Part shown: positions 1 to 8,493 of the stretch, one piece after another | Layout: each line of letters opens with the position of its first letter | How positions within the stretch are numbered: position 1 is the stretch's first letter | Origin: Candidatus Tumulicola sp. | GTDB lineage: Bacteria; Vulcanimicrobiota; Vulcanimicrobiia; Eremiobacterales; Eremiobacteraceae | Length of the DNA: 64,000 nucleotides | Direction of reading: 5' to 3' | Assembly: GCA_035601835.1 (NCBI GenBank) | Contig: DATNNM010000018.1 | Span: forward strand, 1 to 64,000 | Position numbers and translations under genes: made by a program | Notes under the pieces: generated by a model | The model's input: only the letters and a program-made list of their open reading frames with translations | Database searches by the model: none | What the model was told of the DNA's origin: nothing

Positions 1-68
1 GTACGCGTCTTGGCGTACGCTTCGAATTCCGGGTCGACGCCCTGTGGCTGCAGGGCCTGCACAGCCAT
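1..68 (-). CDS. N-terminus of an unidentified pilus-operon gene (partial)
   Basis: An ATG lies 2 bases after the pilC stop and opens a frame that runs off the window edge. It begins MAVQALQPQG and continues VDPEFEAYAKTR. The tight spacing behind pilC suggests it is co-transcribed with the type IV pilus genes. The 22 visible residues show no signal peptide and no prepilin cleavage motif. A prepilin is therefore unlikely, but the family cannot be named. The frame is inferred from position and lack of stops only. Confidence 0.45.
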   Translation of the reverse strand, partial: MAVQALQPQGVDPEFEAYAKTR

Positions 69-70
69 TG

Positions 71-1297
71 TTACTTGATGTTGCCGATGATCTGGTACAG
101 CGGCAGGAAGACTGAGATGACGATGAAGCCGACGATGAAGCCCATCACCACGATCAACATGGGCTCCAGCAGCGACGTCAGCGACGCCAACATGTACTCG
201 ACCTCGGTATCGTAGAAATCGGCGATCTTGGTCAACATGCCGTCGAGGTTACCGGTCTCCTCGCCGACCGACACCATCTGGGTGACGAGCGGCGGGAACA
301 TGCCCGACAATTGCAGCGGCACGGCGATCGATTCGCCTTCGCGCACGGACTCGCGCACTTTATTGACCGTCTCAGCCACCACTTCGTTGCCCGAAGCCTT
401 GCCGACGATCTCGAGCGCCTGCATGATCGGCACGCCTGACTGCAGCAGCGCGCCCAACGTGCGGCAGAAGCGCGAGATCGCGACCTTGCGGATCAGTTGA
501 CCGAACACGGGCAGCTTGAGCTTGAAAGCGTCGTATTGGCGCTTGCCCTTCTGCGTGGACACGTAGCGGTTGAACACGAAGTACAAGACGATCATGATCA
601 CGATCGCCGGGATGAAGACATACGGATTGCGCGCGCCGTTGGTGAAAACGATGAGGATCTTGGTCGGCACAGGCAGCTTCATCTGCATGCCTTCGAAGAG
701 CTGCACGAAGGTCGGCAAGATGAAGATGACGAGGAACAGCACGATGAGGCTCGCCATCACCAAGATGACGGCCGGGTAGGTCATCGCCGACTTGACCTTC
801 TTCTTCAGGTTGAAGTCTTTTTCGAGGAAGGTGGCCAGCCGGTTGAGCACGTCGTCGAGAATACCGCCGAGTTCACCAGCTCGCACCATGTTCGTGAACA
901 GCTGGCTGAAGACTTTCGGGAATTTCGCCAGCGCGTTCGCCAAGGTCGAGCCGCCCTCGACCTCTCGGCGCACTGAGGTGATGACCGGTTTGAGTTGACT
1001 GTCCTCGGTCTGCACGCTCAAGACGTCAAGACACCGGACCATCGCGAGGCCCGCGTTGATCATCGTCGCGAACTGACGCGCGAAGACGACCAAGGCTTGC
1101 TCGTTGACGCCGCGCAGTTTTCCGAAGATGGCACCGACGTCGCTTTGCAGGACGCCGCCGGATTTCTGCGCGATGCCGGTGACGTAATAGTTCATCTCGC
1201 GGAGCTTCGCGCGCAGCATGCGCTCGTTCTCCGCTTCGATGACCCCGTTGACCGACTTGCCGCTGGCGTCTTTGGCCTGATAGGCGAAACTTGGCAT
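71..1297 (-). CDS. pilC: Type IV pilus inner-membrane platform protein PilC
   Basis: This is a 408-residue protein of the GspF/PilC family. The family forms the inner-membrane platform that couples the assembly and retraction ATPases to pilin polymerisation. Two T2SSF-type helical domains are visible, at about residues 70-190 and 270-395. Each is followed by hydrophobic spans, near 172-196, 227-244 and 377-400, which is the usual PilC topology and length. Conserved text includes RQFATMINAGL and the repeat-domain counterpart FCRTLGALLQSGVPI. The gene lies directly downstream of pilT and a possible 22-codon ORF. The ATG is preceded by a GAGG element. Confidence 0.96.
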   Translation of the reverse strand: MPSFAYQAKDASGKSVNGVIEAENERMLRAKLREMNYYVTGIAQKSGGVLQSDVGAIFGKLRGVNEQALVVFARQFATMINAGLAMVRCLDVLSVQTEDSQLKPVITSVRREVEGGSTLANALAKFPKVFSQLFTNMVRAGELGGILDDVLNRLATFLEKDFNLKKKVKSAMTYPAVILVMASLIVLFLVIFILPTFVQLFEGMQMKLPVPTKILIVFTNGARNPYVFIPAIVIMIVLYFVFNRYVSTQKGKRQYDAFKLKLPVFGQLIRKVAISRFCRTLGALLQSGVPIMQALEIVGKASGNEVVAETVNKVRESVREGESIAVPLQLSGMFPPLVTQMVSVGEETGNLDGMLTKIADFYDTEVEYMLASLTSLLEPMLIVVMGFIVGFIVISVFLPLYQIIGNIK

Positions 1298-1310
1298 TAC
1301 TTATGCTACC

Positions 1311-1379
1311 TCAAAGTTTTGCGTTTTGTCCAACCAAGATGATGATGAGCAGTACGAGCAGCCATGCGAGTGATTGCAT
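1311..1379 (-). CDS. Possible 22-residue membrane micropeptide between pilT and pilC
   Basis: An ATG-started frame of 22 codons fills the pilT-pilC gap and stops 13 bases before the pilC ATG. It encodes MQSLAWLLVLL followed by IIILVGQNAKL: one strongly hydrophobic helix with a short polar end, enough for a single membrane span. A purine-rich GGGGGTCGG stretch lies upstream, at a less than ideal distance. No family is recognised. It could be a real small pilus-associated membrane peptide, a leader peptide coupling pilC translation, or chance. The evidence is position plus hydrophobicity only. Confidence 0.35.
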   Translation of the reverse strand: MQSLAWLLVLLIIILVGQNAKL

Positions 1380-1400
1380 TGCGTTCCGACCCCCTCTTTT

Positions 1401-1425
1401 CCGGGGCTAAAGCCCCGGCACTACA
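1401..1425 (-). repeat. REP-like repeat, family A (pilT 3' end)
   Basis: The palindrome CCGGGGCTAAAGCCCCGG with the tail CACTACA (GTAG head on the minus strand) lies 1 base beyond the pilT stop. Near-identical copies occur at 15248, 54342, 59461 and 60706, with a degenerate one at 2631. The hairpin lacks a U-tract, so intrinsic termination is uncertain. It could protect the pilT 3' end or weaken read-through. Confidence 0.85.
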
Positions 1426-1426
1426 A

Positions 1427-2515
1427 CTAGACGCCCTCGATGAGCTTGCGCAGCTCTTCGGGGTGCATCGACGCGGCAAAAGCTTCTTCTGCCGTGACCA
1501 TGTGTTTGCGTACGAGATCGCGCAGCGACATGTCGAACGTCTGCATGTGCATGCCGCGGCTGGTGACGATCGCGTTGTTGATCTGGTGAACCTTGTTCTC
1601 GCGGATCAGGTTGCGGATGGCGGGCGTGGCCACCATCACCTCGGCCGCAGGCACGCGGCCGACGCCCGACGCATGCGGCAACAGCCGCAGGCACACGACC
1701 GCCTCGATCACCGAGGCGACTTGTACGCGGATCTGCTGCTGCTGGTGCGCCGGGAAGACGTCGATGATGCGGTCGATGGTCTGCGCCGCGTCAGATGTGT
1801 GCAAGGTGGCGAACACCAAGTGACCGGTTTCCGCGATGGTCAGCGTGGTGGAGATCGTCTCCATGTCGCGCATTTCGCCGACCAGCACGACGTCCGGGTC
1901 TTCGCGCAGCGCGGCGCGCAGCGCGGTGGGAAACGTGGCCGTGTCCTGTCCGACTTCGCGCTGGTTGACGATCGACATCTTGTGGAAGTGGAGGTACTCG
2001 ATCGGGTCCTCCATCGTCATGATGTGGCGCGCCATGCTCGAGTTGATGACGTCGATCATGGAGGCGAGCGCGGTCGACTTGCCCGAGCCCGTGGGCCCGG
2101 TGACCAGTACGAGACCGTGCGGGCGGGAGACCAGGTCTGCCATCACCGCCGGCAAGTTGAGGGTGGTCAGCGCGGGCACTTGTGACGGGATCGCGCGGAA
2201 CACCGCGCCGATGACGCCGCGCTGCTTGAACGTGTTGATACGGAAACGGCCAAAGCCTTTGAGGCCGTGCGAGAAGTCGAGCTCGTTGGCCTTCTCGAAG
2301 CGTTCCTTTTGCGGATCGGTCAAGATGCTGTAGACGAGCCGCTTGGTGTCGTCCGGCGTGAGTTTCGGGAATTCGGTCGGGGTCAAGCGGCCGTCAATGC
2401 GCAAGATCGGCGGTAGCCCGACGCTCATGTGAAGGTCCGATGCGCCGCGCTCGATGGTCACGCGCATCAACTCGTCCATGCGCAGTCCGAGGAGGTCGCT
2501 TACATTTGCTGCCAC
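1427..2515 (-). CDS. pilT: Type IV pilus retraction ATPase PilT
   Basis: A 362-residue secretion ATPase that forms a hexamer at the base of the pilus and drives retraction (twitching motility). Visible motifs are Walker A GPTGSGKST (140-148), the Asp box TMEDPIEY (167-174), Walker B DPDVVLVGEMRD (206-217), the His box GHLVFATLHTSD (231-242), and the PilT-specific AIRNLIREN stretch in the C-terminal part. The last separates it from PilB. Length is typical. The start is GTG at 2515. A TTGACA-like element lies upstream, about 2543-2548, so a promoter here is possible but weakly supported. pilC follows. Confidence 0.96.
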   Translation of the reverse strand: MAANVSDLLGLRMDELMRVTIERGASDLHMSVGLPPILRIDGRLTPTEFPKLTPDDTKRLVYSILTDPQKERFEKANELDFSHGLKGFGRFRINTFKQRGVIGAVFRAIPSQVPALTTLNLPAVMADLVSRPHGLVLVTGPTGSGKSTALASMIDVINSSMARHIMTMEDPIEYLHFHKMSIVNQREVGQDTATFPTALRAALREDPDVVLVGEMRDMETISTTLTIAETGHLVFATLHTSDAAQTIDRIIDVFPAHQQQQIRVQVASVIEAVVCLRLLPHASGVGRVPAAEVMVATPAIRNLIRENKVHQINNAIVTSRGMHMQTFDMSLRDLVRKHMVTAEEAFAASMHPEELRKLIEGV

Positions 2516-2609
2516 GCTAGATATCTCGCTCTTTCCCGCTCAACTGTCAAGGGTACGTCGCCACGGCATAAGTTGCCAAGGCAAGCCCTGCCTCTTCTTC
2601 TTCTATCGG

Positions 2610-4073
2610 CTATTGCGCCCGTTCTTGTAGGCCTGAGGCTTTAGCCCCGGTCCTCATCGCTATGAACACCGGGACGGCGAATATGACCCCCGTCAAAGAA
2701 ACGAGCGCCCACGTCGACTGGATTGCCAGCCCCTCGAGGATGTACCGCAGCGGGATGAGCGCTGCGAACCACCAGGCATACACCGCCCAGCGACCGGTCG
2801 CCGACACTGCCGGCGCCAGCCACAACAGATACCAAGGATGGACGATCGGCGAAGCCCATATGAAGCCGGTCACAGTTCGCCATAGGTGCGCGAACGACTG
2901 ATCCTTGACGAAGCGGATCGCGGACCAAGCCGCGACGCAGAGAAAGCCGAACACGAGCAGGAGCTGGATCAAGCGCGGCCACGTGAGCACGCCGACCAGC
3001 GGCAAGGCCGGCACGCCGCCGAATACCGGCAAGCCCGCGGTGCCGGCCGCGAAGAACGGCCAAGACAGCAGCCAGCTCGGCGACATCGCGAGCACGTTGA
3101 TGTTGCCGGACGCGGCATGCAGCGTGCTGTCGCCCAGCCAGAACGGTCTGAAGCACAAGGACGGGATGGCGATCGCGAAGAGCCCGCACAACACACCCGC
3201 GACCGCAGACTTGCGCCAGGCGATGGCGATCAGAAACGGCAGGGCGAGAACGGAGACGTACTTGATCGCCACCGACGCGCCCAGGAGCACGCCGGCGAGC
3301 AGCGGCAGCTCGTCGACGAGCGCGAATGCCCAGGCCGCCGGCGCCAGCATGAGGATCTCGTTGTGGCCGCCGACCGCCGTTTCGTACAAGACCAGCGGAT
3401 GGAACGCGAAGAGCGCAGCTCTGCGGCAGCGTTCCTGAGGCGGCTCGCGACGCAAGACGTACAGCAAGGCCGCCAACACGAGTGCAGCCGCGGCGACCGC
3501 GAGCGCCCGGTACGACCAGGCTTGCCACCACAGGCTCGCGCCTGCTTCAAGTCGTGCGATCCCGCCCGCCATCAGCGTCCACAGCGGCCCATACGGGTCA
3601 CCGTACGGCGGATTTTTCGTGTAGCCCGCGATTTGCGCGATGACCTGGTCGCCGGCGGCGACCGGCGCCGCCCCAAGCGCGTACGGATTCAGTCCGTGCA
3701 GGCCATACAGCCGCCCGTACATGACGTAGTAGTAGAGATCGCCGGAATGCACCGTTGAAAAGGAAGTGAGGACCGCCGCCACCGCTATAAAGGAAGCGAC
3801 CACGAGAGCCGGACGGCCTGCCACGCCGAGCGCACGCGCCAATTGCCAACCGGCAAGCGCCAGACAGGCGAGCATGCCCCAAAGCGCTGCGAGCACCGGC
3901 CAGCCGGGGTAGGCCGATTGCACGAGGTGGATCGGCAGCGTGAAGGCATACGCCACGTCGTAGCTATGCGAAGGGTCGCGGAAGAACTCACTCGCCACTG
4001 CGAGCCGCTGCTCGGCCCAGCCGCCCGCGAGCGCGATGGCGATCATCGCCGCGATCCAGATCCACAGGCGCAT
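2610..4073 (-). CDS. GT-C mannosyltransferase-like membrane protein (GT87/MptB-like), copy 1
   Basis: A 487-residue polytopic membrane protein with a dozen or so hydrophobic spans. The motif SGDLYYYVMYGRLYG...HGLNPY, then NPPYGDPYGPLWTL and VGGHNEILML, match the polyprenyl-phosphate-dependent GT-C transferases of the GT87/MptB type. Such enzymes transfer a sugar from a lipid carrier on the outer face of the membrane. The ATG shares one base with the upstream stop (TGATG). The last residues (TGAKASGLQ) are encoded by a degenerate family A repeat, so the C-terminal tail appears repeat-derived. It is a paralogue of the gene at 5996. The exact sugar and acceptor cannot be read from sequence. Confidence 0.8.
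   Translation of the reverse strand: MRLWIWIAAMIAIALAGGWAEQRLAVASEFFRDPSHSYDVAYAFTLPIHLVQSAYPGWPVLAALWGMLACLALAGWQLARALGVAGRPALVVASFIAVAAVLTSFSTVHSGDLYYYVMYGRLYGLHGLNPYALGAAPVAAGDQVIAQIAGYTKNPPYGDPYGPLWTLMAGGIARLEAGASLWWQAWSYRALAVAAAALVLAALLYVLRREPPQERCRRAALFAFHPLVLYETAVGGHNEILMLAPAAWAFALVDELPLLAGVLLGASVAIKYVSVLALPFLIAIAWRKSAVAGVLCGLFAIAIPSLCFRPFWLGDSTLHAASGNINVLAMSPSWLLSWPFFAAGTAGLPVFGGVPALPLVGVLTWPRLIQLLLVFGFLCVAAWSAIRFVKDQSFAHLWRTVTGFIWASPIVHPWYLLWLAPAVSATGRWAVYAWWFAALIPLRYILEGLAIQSTWALVSLTGVIFAVPVFIAMRTGAKASGLQERAQ
2631..2650 (+). repeat. Degenerate family A repeat inside a coding end
   Basis: GCCTGAGGCTTTAGCCCCGG is an imperfect copy of the family A hairpin, preceded by a GTAG head at 2627-2630. 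It lies inside the last codons of the minus-strand GT-C gene and contributes its C-terminal residues. The mutated left arm weakens the stem. Confidence 0.6.
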
Positions 4074-5995
4074 CAACGTTTCTCTTCCAAAGCATACACG
4101 GTGACGGAATCAGCGCTGAACATCCGCCGGAGCACACCCGCGCGTTCGTCGGCCGCCAGCACACCCCAGTCGATTCCGGTGGGCGTGCGTCGCACGTACG
4201 CCGGGTGAGCGTTGACCACCATGTACGTGAAGCCTGCGTCCATAAAGTCTTGATAGCGGCGCTTGGCGGGCGCTTGCCAATCCACGTCCCAGCGCGCTTG
4301 ATAAAACGGATTCGCCCAAACAGTATTCGACCCGAAGTAGTAATCGCGCACATCGTCGAGCGCGACGATCTTCGCTCCCGGCGCCTTCGCGCCAAGCCAT
4401 TCGGCCGCGCCGTACGTCTCCAAGCGTGCCCGCAGGTACTGTGCACCGGTCTCGGCGTGTGCGAGGTACGCGAACGCCGGCGCCAGGCTGTTCGAAGCCT
4501 CGTTCTCGAGCGCAGCGAACCAATTCGAGGCCACGCCGAAGACGCACAAGCCGAGCAGCACGGCGCAAGCGACGTTGCGCAGCCGGGGCGCCGCGTCCAC
4601 TGCGCCGGCTGCGGCGATGATCGACATCAGGCTCAAGGCCGGAAGCAGAAAGCGCCACTGTTGCGTCGTGACGAACCACACGGCGGTCAGCGCCATGCCT
4701 ACGAGCGCGAGCGAGCGCGTGCGCCGCAGCAGCGCGACCGCGGCGATCGCCAAGATGCCGCCCAGACGAAGCGCGTAGCCTGGATCGCCGCAAAACGAGC
4801 GCGGATCCGCGACAAGACGCCAGGGCAGCAGGAAGGCATCGCGCAACGACGTGCCGCCGCCGCACCAGTGACGCGTCATCTCCAGATAGCGCTGCCCGAA
4901 GGCTTGCAGCTCAGGCGAAGCGCCGAAATTGGCGACGAAGAGGGGGTACAGCGGATCTCCGGCAAGCGCCCACGTGCGCGCGTACCAGCCGGCCGCCATC
5001 AGCGCGAATCCGATCCCGAAACCGCCGAGGCGCGCGCGCCACTGCGCGGGCGCTAATGCGACGGCGAAACCCGCTGCGATCGCGCCAGCCGGCAAACCCG
5101 GATACTTCGACGCCGCCGCTGCTCCCGCGAGCGCGCCGCAAAGCACGCCGAGAGAAAATCCGGACTTCGCTCGGAACGCTACATTTCTGTCGTCGTTTTT
5201 GTCGTCGCTCTTGTCGCCGGCGAACAGCGGCACGGCCAGGGCGGCGACCAGAAACAGCGCGAACGGCACGTCGATGTAAAACGTCGGCGCAAGCCACAGC
5301 CACAGCGGACTGGCGGCGAGCAGCGCTGCGGCGATCGGGCCGGAGCCCGGCGCGAGGCGTTGCGCGATAACGCCGCACAGCATCACCAGCGTGATTCCGG
5401 CGCCCAACGTCGCGAAAGCTGCTCCGGCGCTTCCCGCGATGGCGTATGCAGGCAGCGCCGCCGCTTCCGAAAGTTGCGGGAAGGCGCTTTGCACCATCTG
5501 CTGGTCGAAGCCGAAGGTTCCCCGCTCGAGCGCGCGCGCCACCAGCGGCAAGTGATAGGCGATCGGATCCCACCACACCGCGGGCAGCGCGGCGGCGACA
5601 GCCGCAGTCGTAATGGCCGCGCCGACGATCGCGTACGCGCACTTGTCGAGCGCCGTTCCGTCGCGCCAGCTCGCGCCGAGCGCCGCGAACAGGCCGGGCG
5701 TCTGAGCCATCATCCTTATATGCGCGGGAGCGCGCGCGAGCGTGAGTATCACCAGCAGCGCGATCGCAGCCAGGCTGCTCGCGAGGTGGGCCAGTCCGAG
5801 CAACGCGACCGCCGAACCGATGAGGGCGTAACCCAAAGCCGCCCCGACGAAGCGCGCGTGGCCGCCCTCGACATCGGGAAGCAGCTTGGCGATCGTCCAC
5901 GAACCAAGGTCGGCGGCGAGCGCCCACAACCACGCTGCGGCGACGACGCCGCACGCGAACCTGATCCCAAAATCTCCCGCGTCCAGCCAATGCAT
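4073..5995 (-). CDS. Large GT-C type integral membrane glycosyltransferase
   Basis: A 640-residue protein with many hydrophobic helices spread over roughly the first 500 residues and a soluble C-terminal region of about 120 residues. The layout is that of GT-C (GT39-like) transferases that use polyprenyl-phosphate sugars. The segment WWDPIAYHLPLVARALERG resembles the first extracytoplasmic loop, where a catalytic acidic residue lies in such enzymes. It sits between two GT87-like paralogues, one base overlapping the downstream gene and directly abutting the upstream stop (TAGATG). It is therefore part of the same polysaccharide operon. Sugar specificity is unknown. Confidence 0.7.
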   Translation of the reverse strand: MHWLDAGDFGIRFACGVVAAAWLWALAADLGSWTIAKLLPDVEGGHARFVGAALGYALIGSAVALLGLAHLASSLAAIALLVILTLARAPAHIRMMAQTPGLFAALGASWRDGTALDKCAYAIVGAAITTAAVAAALPAVWWDPIAYHLPLVARALERGTFGFDQQMVQSAFPQLSEAAALPAYAIAGSAGAAFATLGAGITLVMLCGVIAQRLAPGSGPIAAALLAASPLWLWLAPTFYIDVPFALFLVAALAVPLFAGDKSDDKNDDRNVAFRAKSGFSLGVLCGALAGAAAASKYPGLPAGAIAAGFAVALAPAQWRARLGGFGIGFALMAAGWYARTWALAGDPLYPLFVANFGASPELQAFGQRYLEMTRHWCGGGTSLRDAFLLPWRLVADPRSFCGDPGYALRLGGILAIAAVALLRRTRSLALVGMALTAVWFVTTQQWRFLLPALSLMSIIAAAGAVDAAPRLRNVACAVLLGLCVFGVASNWFAALENEASNSLAPAFAYLAHAETGAQYLRARLETYGAAEWLGAKAPGAKIVALDDVRDYYFGSNTVWANPFYQARWDVDWQAPAKRRYQDFMDAGFTYMVVNAHPAYVRRTPTGIDWGVLAADERAGVLRRMFSADSVTVYALEEKR

Positions 5996-7426
5996 CTAGG
6001 CGGGCTCCGAGGCAGCCCGGCGCAGCCGCGCGATCAGCACCGGCCCGAGCAAGAACGCGCAGGTGAACGCCACCTGCAGGGGCAGCGGGAAACGGTTCTG
6101 TGCCACCGTCTCGAGCGGGTAGCGCAAGAATACAAGCGCGGCGAACCACCAGGCGTAAGTCGCCCACGCGCCGCCGCCTGCCATCGCCGGTGAAAGCCAC
6201 AGCACGTACCACGGGTGGATCGCGGGCTGCGTCCAGATGAGCGCCGCGATCGTGCGCCACAGAGCGCCGGCGCGGCCGCGTTGCACATACTCCCAGATCG
6301 AGACCAGCGCGATGATCGCGAACACGATCAAGAAACCGTTGCGGATCGGGTTGACGAACTCGACCAGGCCCGCCGCGTAGTAGCGATATTCGACCGTCCA
6401 CATGGGCGACATCGCAAGCGCAGGCGGACCACCACCCGGCGCCGCGCTCTGCACATGAGCGGCGCTCCAAAACGGCACGAAGCATACGAGGGGCACGGCG
6501 AGCGCGAGCAGCGACGCGAGACCTGCGCGCAGCCAACCCGAATGGCGCGCCTTGAGGAAGAAAAACGGCAGCGCCACCAGGGAGGCATACTTTATGGAAA
6601 TCGATGCACCGAGCAGCAGCCCGGCGTACAGCGGCATCTCCTCGACCAGCGCAAACGCCCAGATGCCGAGGGCGACCATGATGACGTCGTTATGCGCGCC
6701 GACTGCCGCTTCATAAACCACGAGTGGATTGAACGCGAACGCGCCGACGCGCGAACACCGTTCGCGCCAGCTCAGACGCCGCAGGATATGCCACAGGCCG
6801 CCGGTAGCGGCCAATGCGGCGCCCACGGCGAGGATGCGCTGCGTCCACAACTGCAACCACAGCGTCGCTCCCGATTCGAGCCGTCCGATCAGACCTGCGA
6901 GCAGCGTCCAAAGCGGGCCGTATGGATCCGCATACGGCGGGTTGCTGAGCGCGGCGAGGGAAAGCTTGAGCGCGGGGTCCGACGCCAACGACAGCGGCGT
7001 GCTCAAGACGTACGGGTTGATGCCATGCACGCCGAAGATGCGCGCGTATGCCGCGTAATAGTATATGTCGGCCGATAGCGTGAGCGGAAGGAACGTCAAA
7101 GCCACGAGCAGCGCTGTTTGGATCCCGAAGAACCTGCGCCGCGACTCAGGCGAATCGGCGAGAGCGCGCGTCAGGCGCCAGCCACACAAGCCGAGCAGCA
7201 GCGCCATCGTCCACAGCGCGGCGACCATCCACCAACCCTGCGCGGCACAGTTGATCACGGGGATCGGCAGCGCGAGACCCGCCGTGCAATCCTGCGCGCC
7301 GCTATAGCCGCGGACGACGGCTTCGGCGGACAGCATCGCTGCAGCGCCCGCTGCGGCCGCGGCAAAGATCGCGACGGTCCACAACGTGGGCACAGGCTTG
7401 GCGGCGCGTGTCGGCGCGGTCGTCAA
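5996..7426 (-). CDS. GT-C mannosyltransferase-like membrane protein (GT87/MptB-like), copy 2
   Basis: The protein is about 476 residues and homologous along its length to the one at 2610. Shared signatures are DIYYYAAYARIFGVHGINPY, NPPYADPYGPLWTLLAG and AVGAHNDVIMV. It is predicted to be a multi-spanning, lipid-carrier-dependent glycosyltransferase acting outside the cytoplasm. I chose the TTG at 7426, which overlaps the upstream TGA by two bases. The open frame continues upstream to 7585, but that part lies inside the GT2 gene. Two divergent paralogues separated by another GT-C gene suggest successive sugar additions or an old duplication. Confidence 0.78.
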   Translation of the reverse strand: MTTAPTRAAKPVPTLWTVAIFAAAAAGAAAMLSAEAVVRGYSGAQDCTAGLALPIPVINCAAQGWWMVAALWTMALLLGLCGWRLTRALADSPESRRRFFGIQTALLVALTFLPLTLSADIYYYAAYARIFGVHGINPYVLSTPLSLASDPALKLSLAALSNPPYADPYGPLWTLLAGLIGRLESGATLWLQLWTQRILAVGAALAATGGLWHILRRLSWRERCSRVGAFAFNPLVVYEAAVGAHNDVIMVALGIWAFALVEEMPLYAGLLLGASISIKYASLVALPFFFLKARHSGWLRAGLASLLALAVPLVCFVPFWSAAHVQSAAPGGGPPALAMSPMWTVEYRYYAAGLVEFVNPIRNGFLIVFAIIALVSIWEYVQRGRAGALWRTIAALIWTQPAIHPWYVLWLSPAMAGGGAWATYAWWFAALVFLRYPLETVAQNRFPLPLQVAFTCAFLLGPVLIARLRRAASEPA

Positions 7427-8493
7427 TTCGCCGGCGTCTCGAGATAGCGGGAGTAAGCTTCGAGATCCGCGGCGCCATTGCGCTGCTGCGCCTGCAGCCG
7501 CTCGCGCGAGGCGCGCGCGCGCCTGCGCAGGCGCACTCCCTCCGCCCATATGAGCGCTCGATGCAACGGCGGCAGAGCGACGCACGCGGCGCGCAGCGCG
7601 AGCAATGCGCTTCCCGACACCCGCGCGTGGTAGCGGTCGCGCAGCATGAGAGCCGCGGCGCGAGAGCCTTCAGCGTCGCCGCGCACCAGCGACTTGACGC
7701 TGATCTCCAAGAGCTTGCCGCGCACCTGCGCCAAAAGGCGCCGGCGCAGTTCGGCGCGCGCGGCCGCATCGATCCGCTCGTCGCCGGCCAGAGTCCGGAT
7801 CATCTTCTCATAGCCGGGCACGACCGCGACCGTTTCGTTGACGGAGTTCGAACCGGGATGACTGACGTAGGCGGCGCACGGAGCGAATGAGACCAGCATG
7901 GGGAAGCGCGCCGCGACGCGCATAGCGTAGTCGAGGTCCGAAGCCGGACCCACTTCCCGATCCAGCACCCCGACCCGATCGATGGCCTCGCGCCGGAATA
8001 CGATACCGGTCCACGTCGGGTGGCGGTTGCCGAGCATGCGCAGCGCGCCTTCGGGAGGTTCAAAGGTGCCCTCCCGAGGCCAGTATGCCAACGGCACGTA
8101 CAGCAGCGCGCCGTCTTCGGCGAACTCGAGCGTAGAGCCCGCGAAGAGCAGCGCGTCGGGTTGCGACTCCAGCGCGGCGACCGCGGTCTCATAGAAGTTC
8201 GGGAAGAGCACGTCGTCGTCCGACAAGAACGAGAACAGCGGCGTGTCGACGGCCCGCATGCCGAAAAGGAAATTCTCGAACGCGCCGATATTCGCCGGAT
8301 GGCGATGGTAGATCACCCGCGGGTCGGCGGCGGCGATGCGCGCGACGACCGCCTCGGTTTCGTCGCCCGACGCGTTATCGAAGACGCGGACGATGATGTG
8401 ACGGTAGGTCTGCTCCAAAACGCTGCATATCGCGCGACGCAGCAGCGCCGGCCGGCGATACGTCGGGATGACGGTGGTGATGGTCGCCATCAT
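7423..8493 (-). CDS. Family 2 glycosyltransferase
   Basis: A 356-residue GT-A fold transferase. The N-terminus TTVIPTYRRPALLRRAICS, the FDNASGDET segment and the SDDDVLF metal-binding DxD (residues 92-94) are typical of family 2. These enzymes use nucleotide-activated sugars at the cytoplasmic face. The start ATG overlaps the stop of the aminotransferase gene. Its place directly after the CDP-sugar genes suggests it transfers the modified sugar made by them, but donor specificity is inferred from context only. Confidence 0.88.
   Translation of the reverse strand: MMATITTVIPTYRRPALLRRAICSVLEQTYRHIIVRVFDNASGDETEAVVARIAAADPRVIYHRHPANIGAFENFLFGMRAVDTPLFSFLSDDDVLFPNFYETAVAALESQPDALLFAGSTLEFAEDGALLYVPLAYWPREGTFEPPEGALRMLGNRHPTWTGIVFRREAIDRVGVLDREVGPASDLDYAMRVAARFPMLVSFAPCAAYVSHPGSNSVNETVAVVPGYEKMIRTLAGDERIDAAARAELRRRLLAQVRGKLLEISVKSLVRGDAEGSRAAALMLRDRYHARVSGSALLALRAACVALPPLHRALIWAEGVRLRRRARASRERLQAQQRNGAADLEAYSRYLETPAN

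Noticed and set aside
1401-1418. Family A hairpin as a classical intrinsic terminator
   Set aside because: The stem is GC-rich, but no U-tract follows in this or most copies, so it is recorded as a repeat only.
4911-6536. 541-codon open frame overlapping two GT-C genes
   Set aside because: Arg/Gly-rich composition typical of a shadow frame in high-GC DNA. It overlaps two genes with clear membrane-protein sequence, so it is not a gene.
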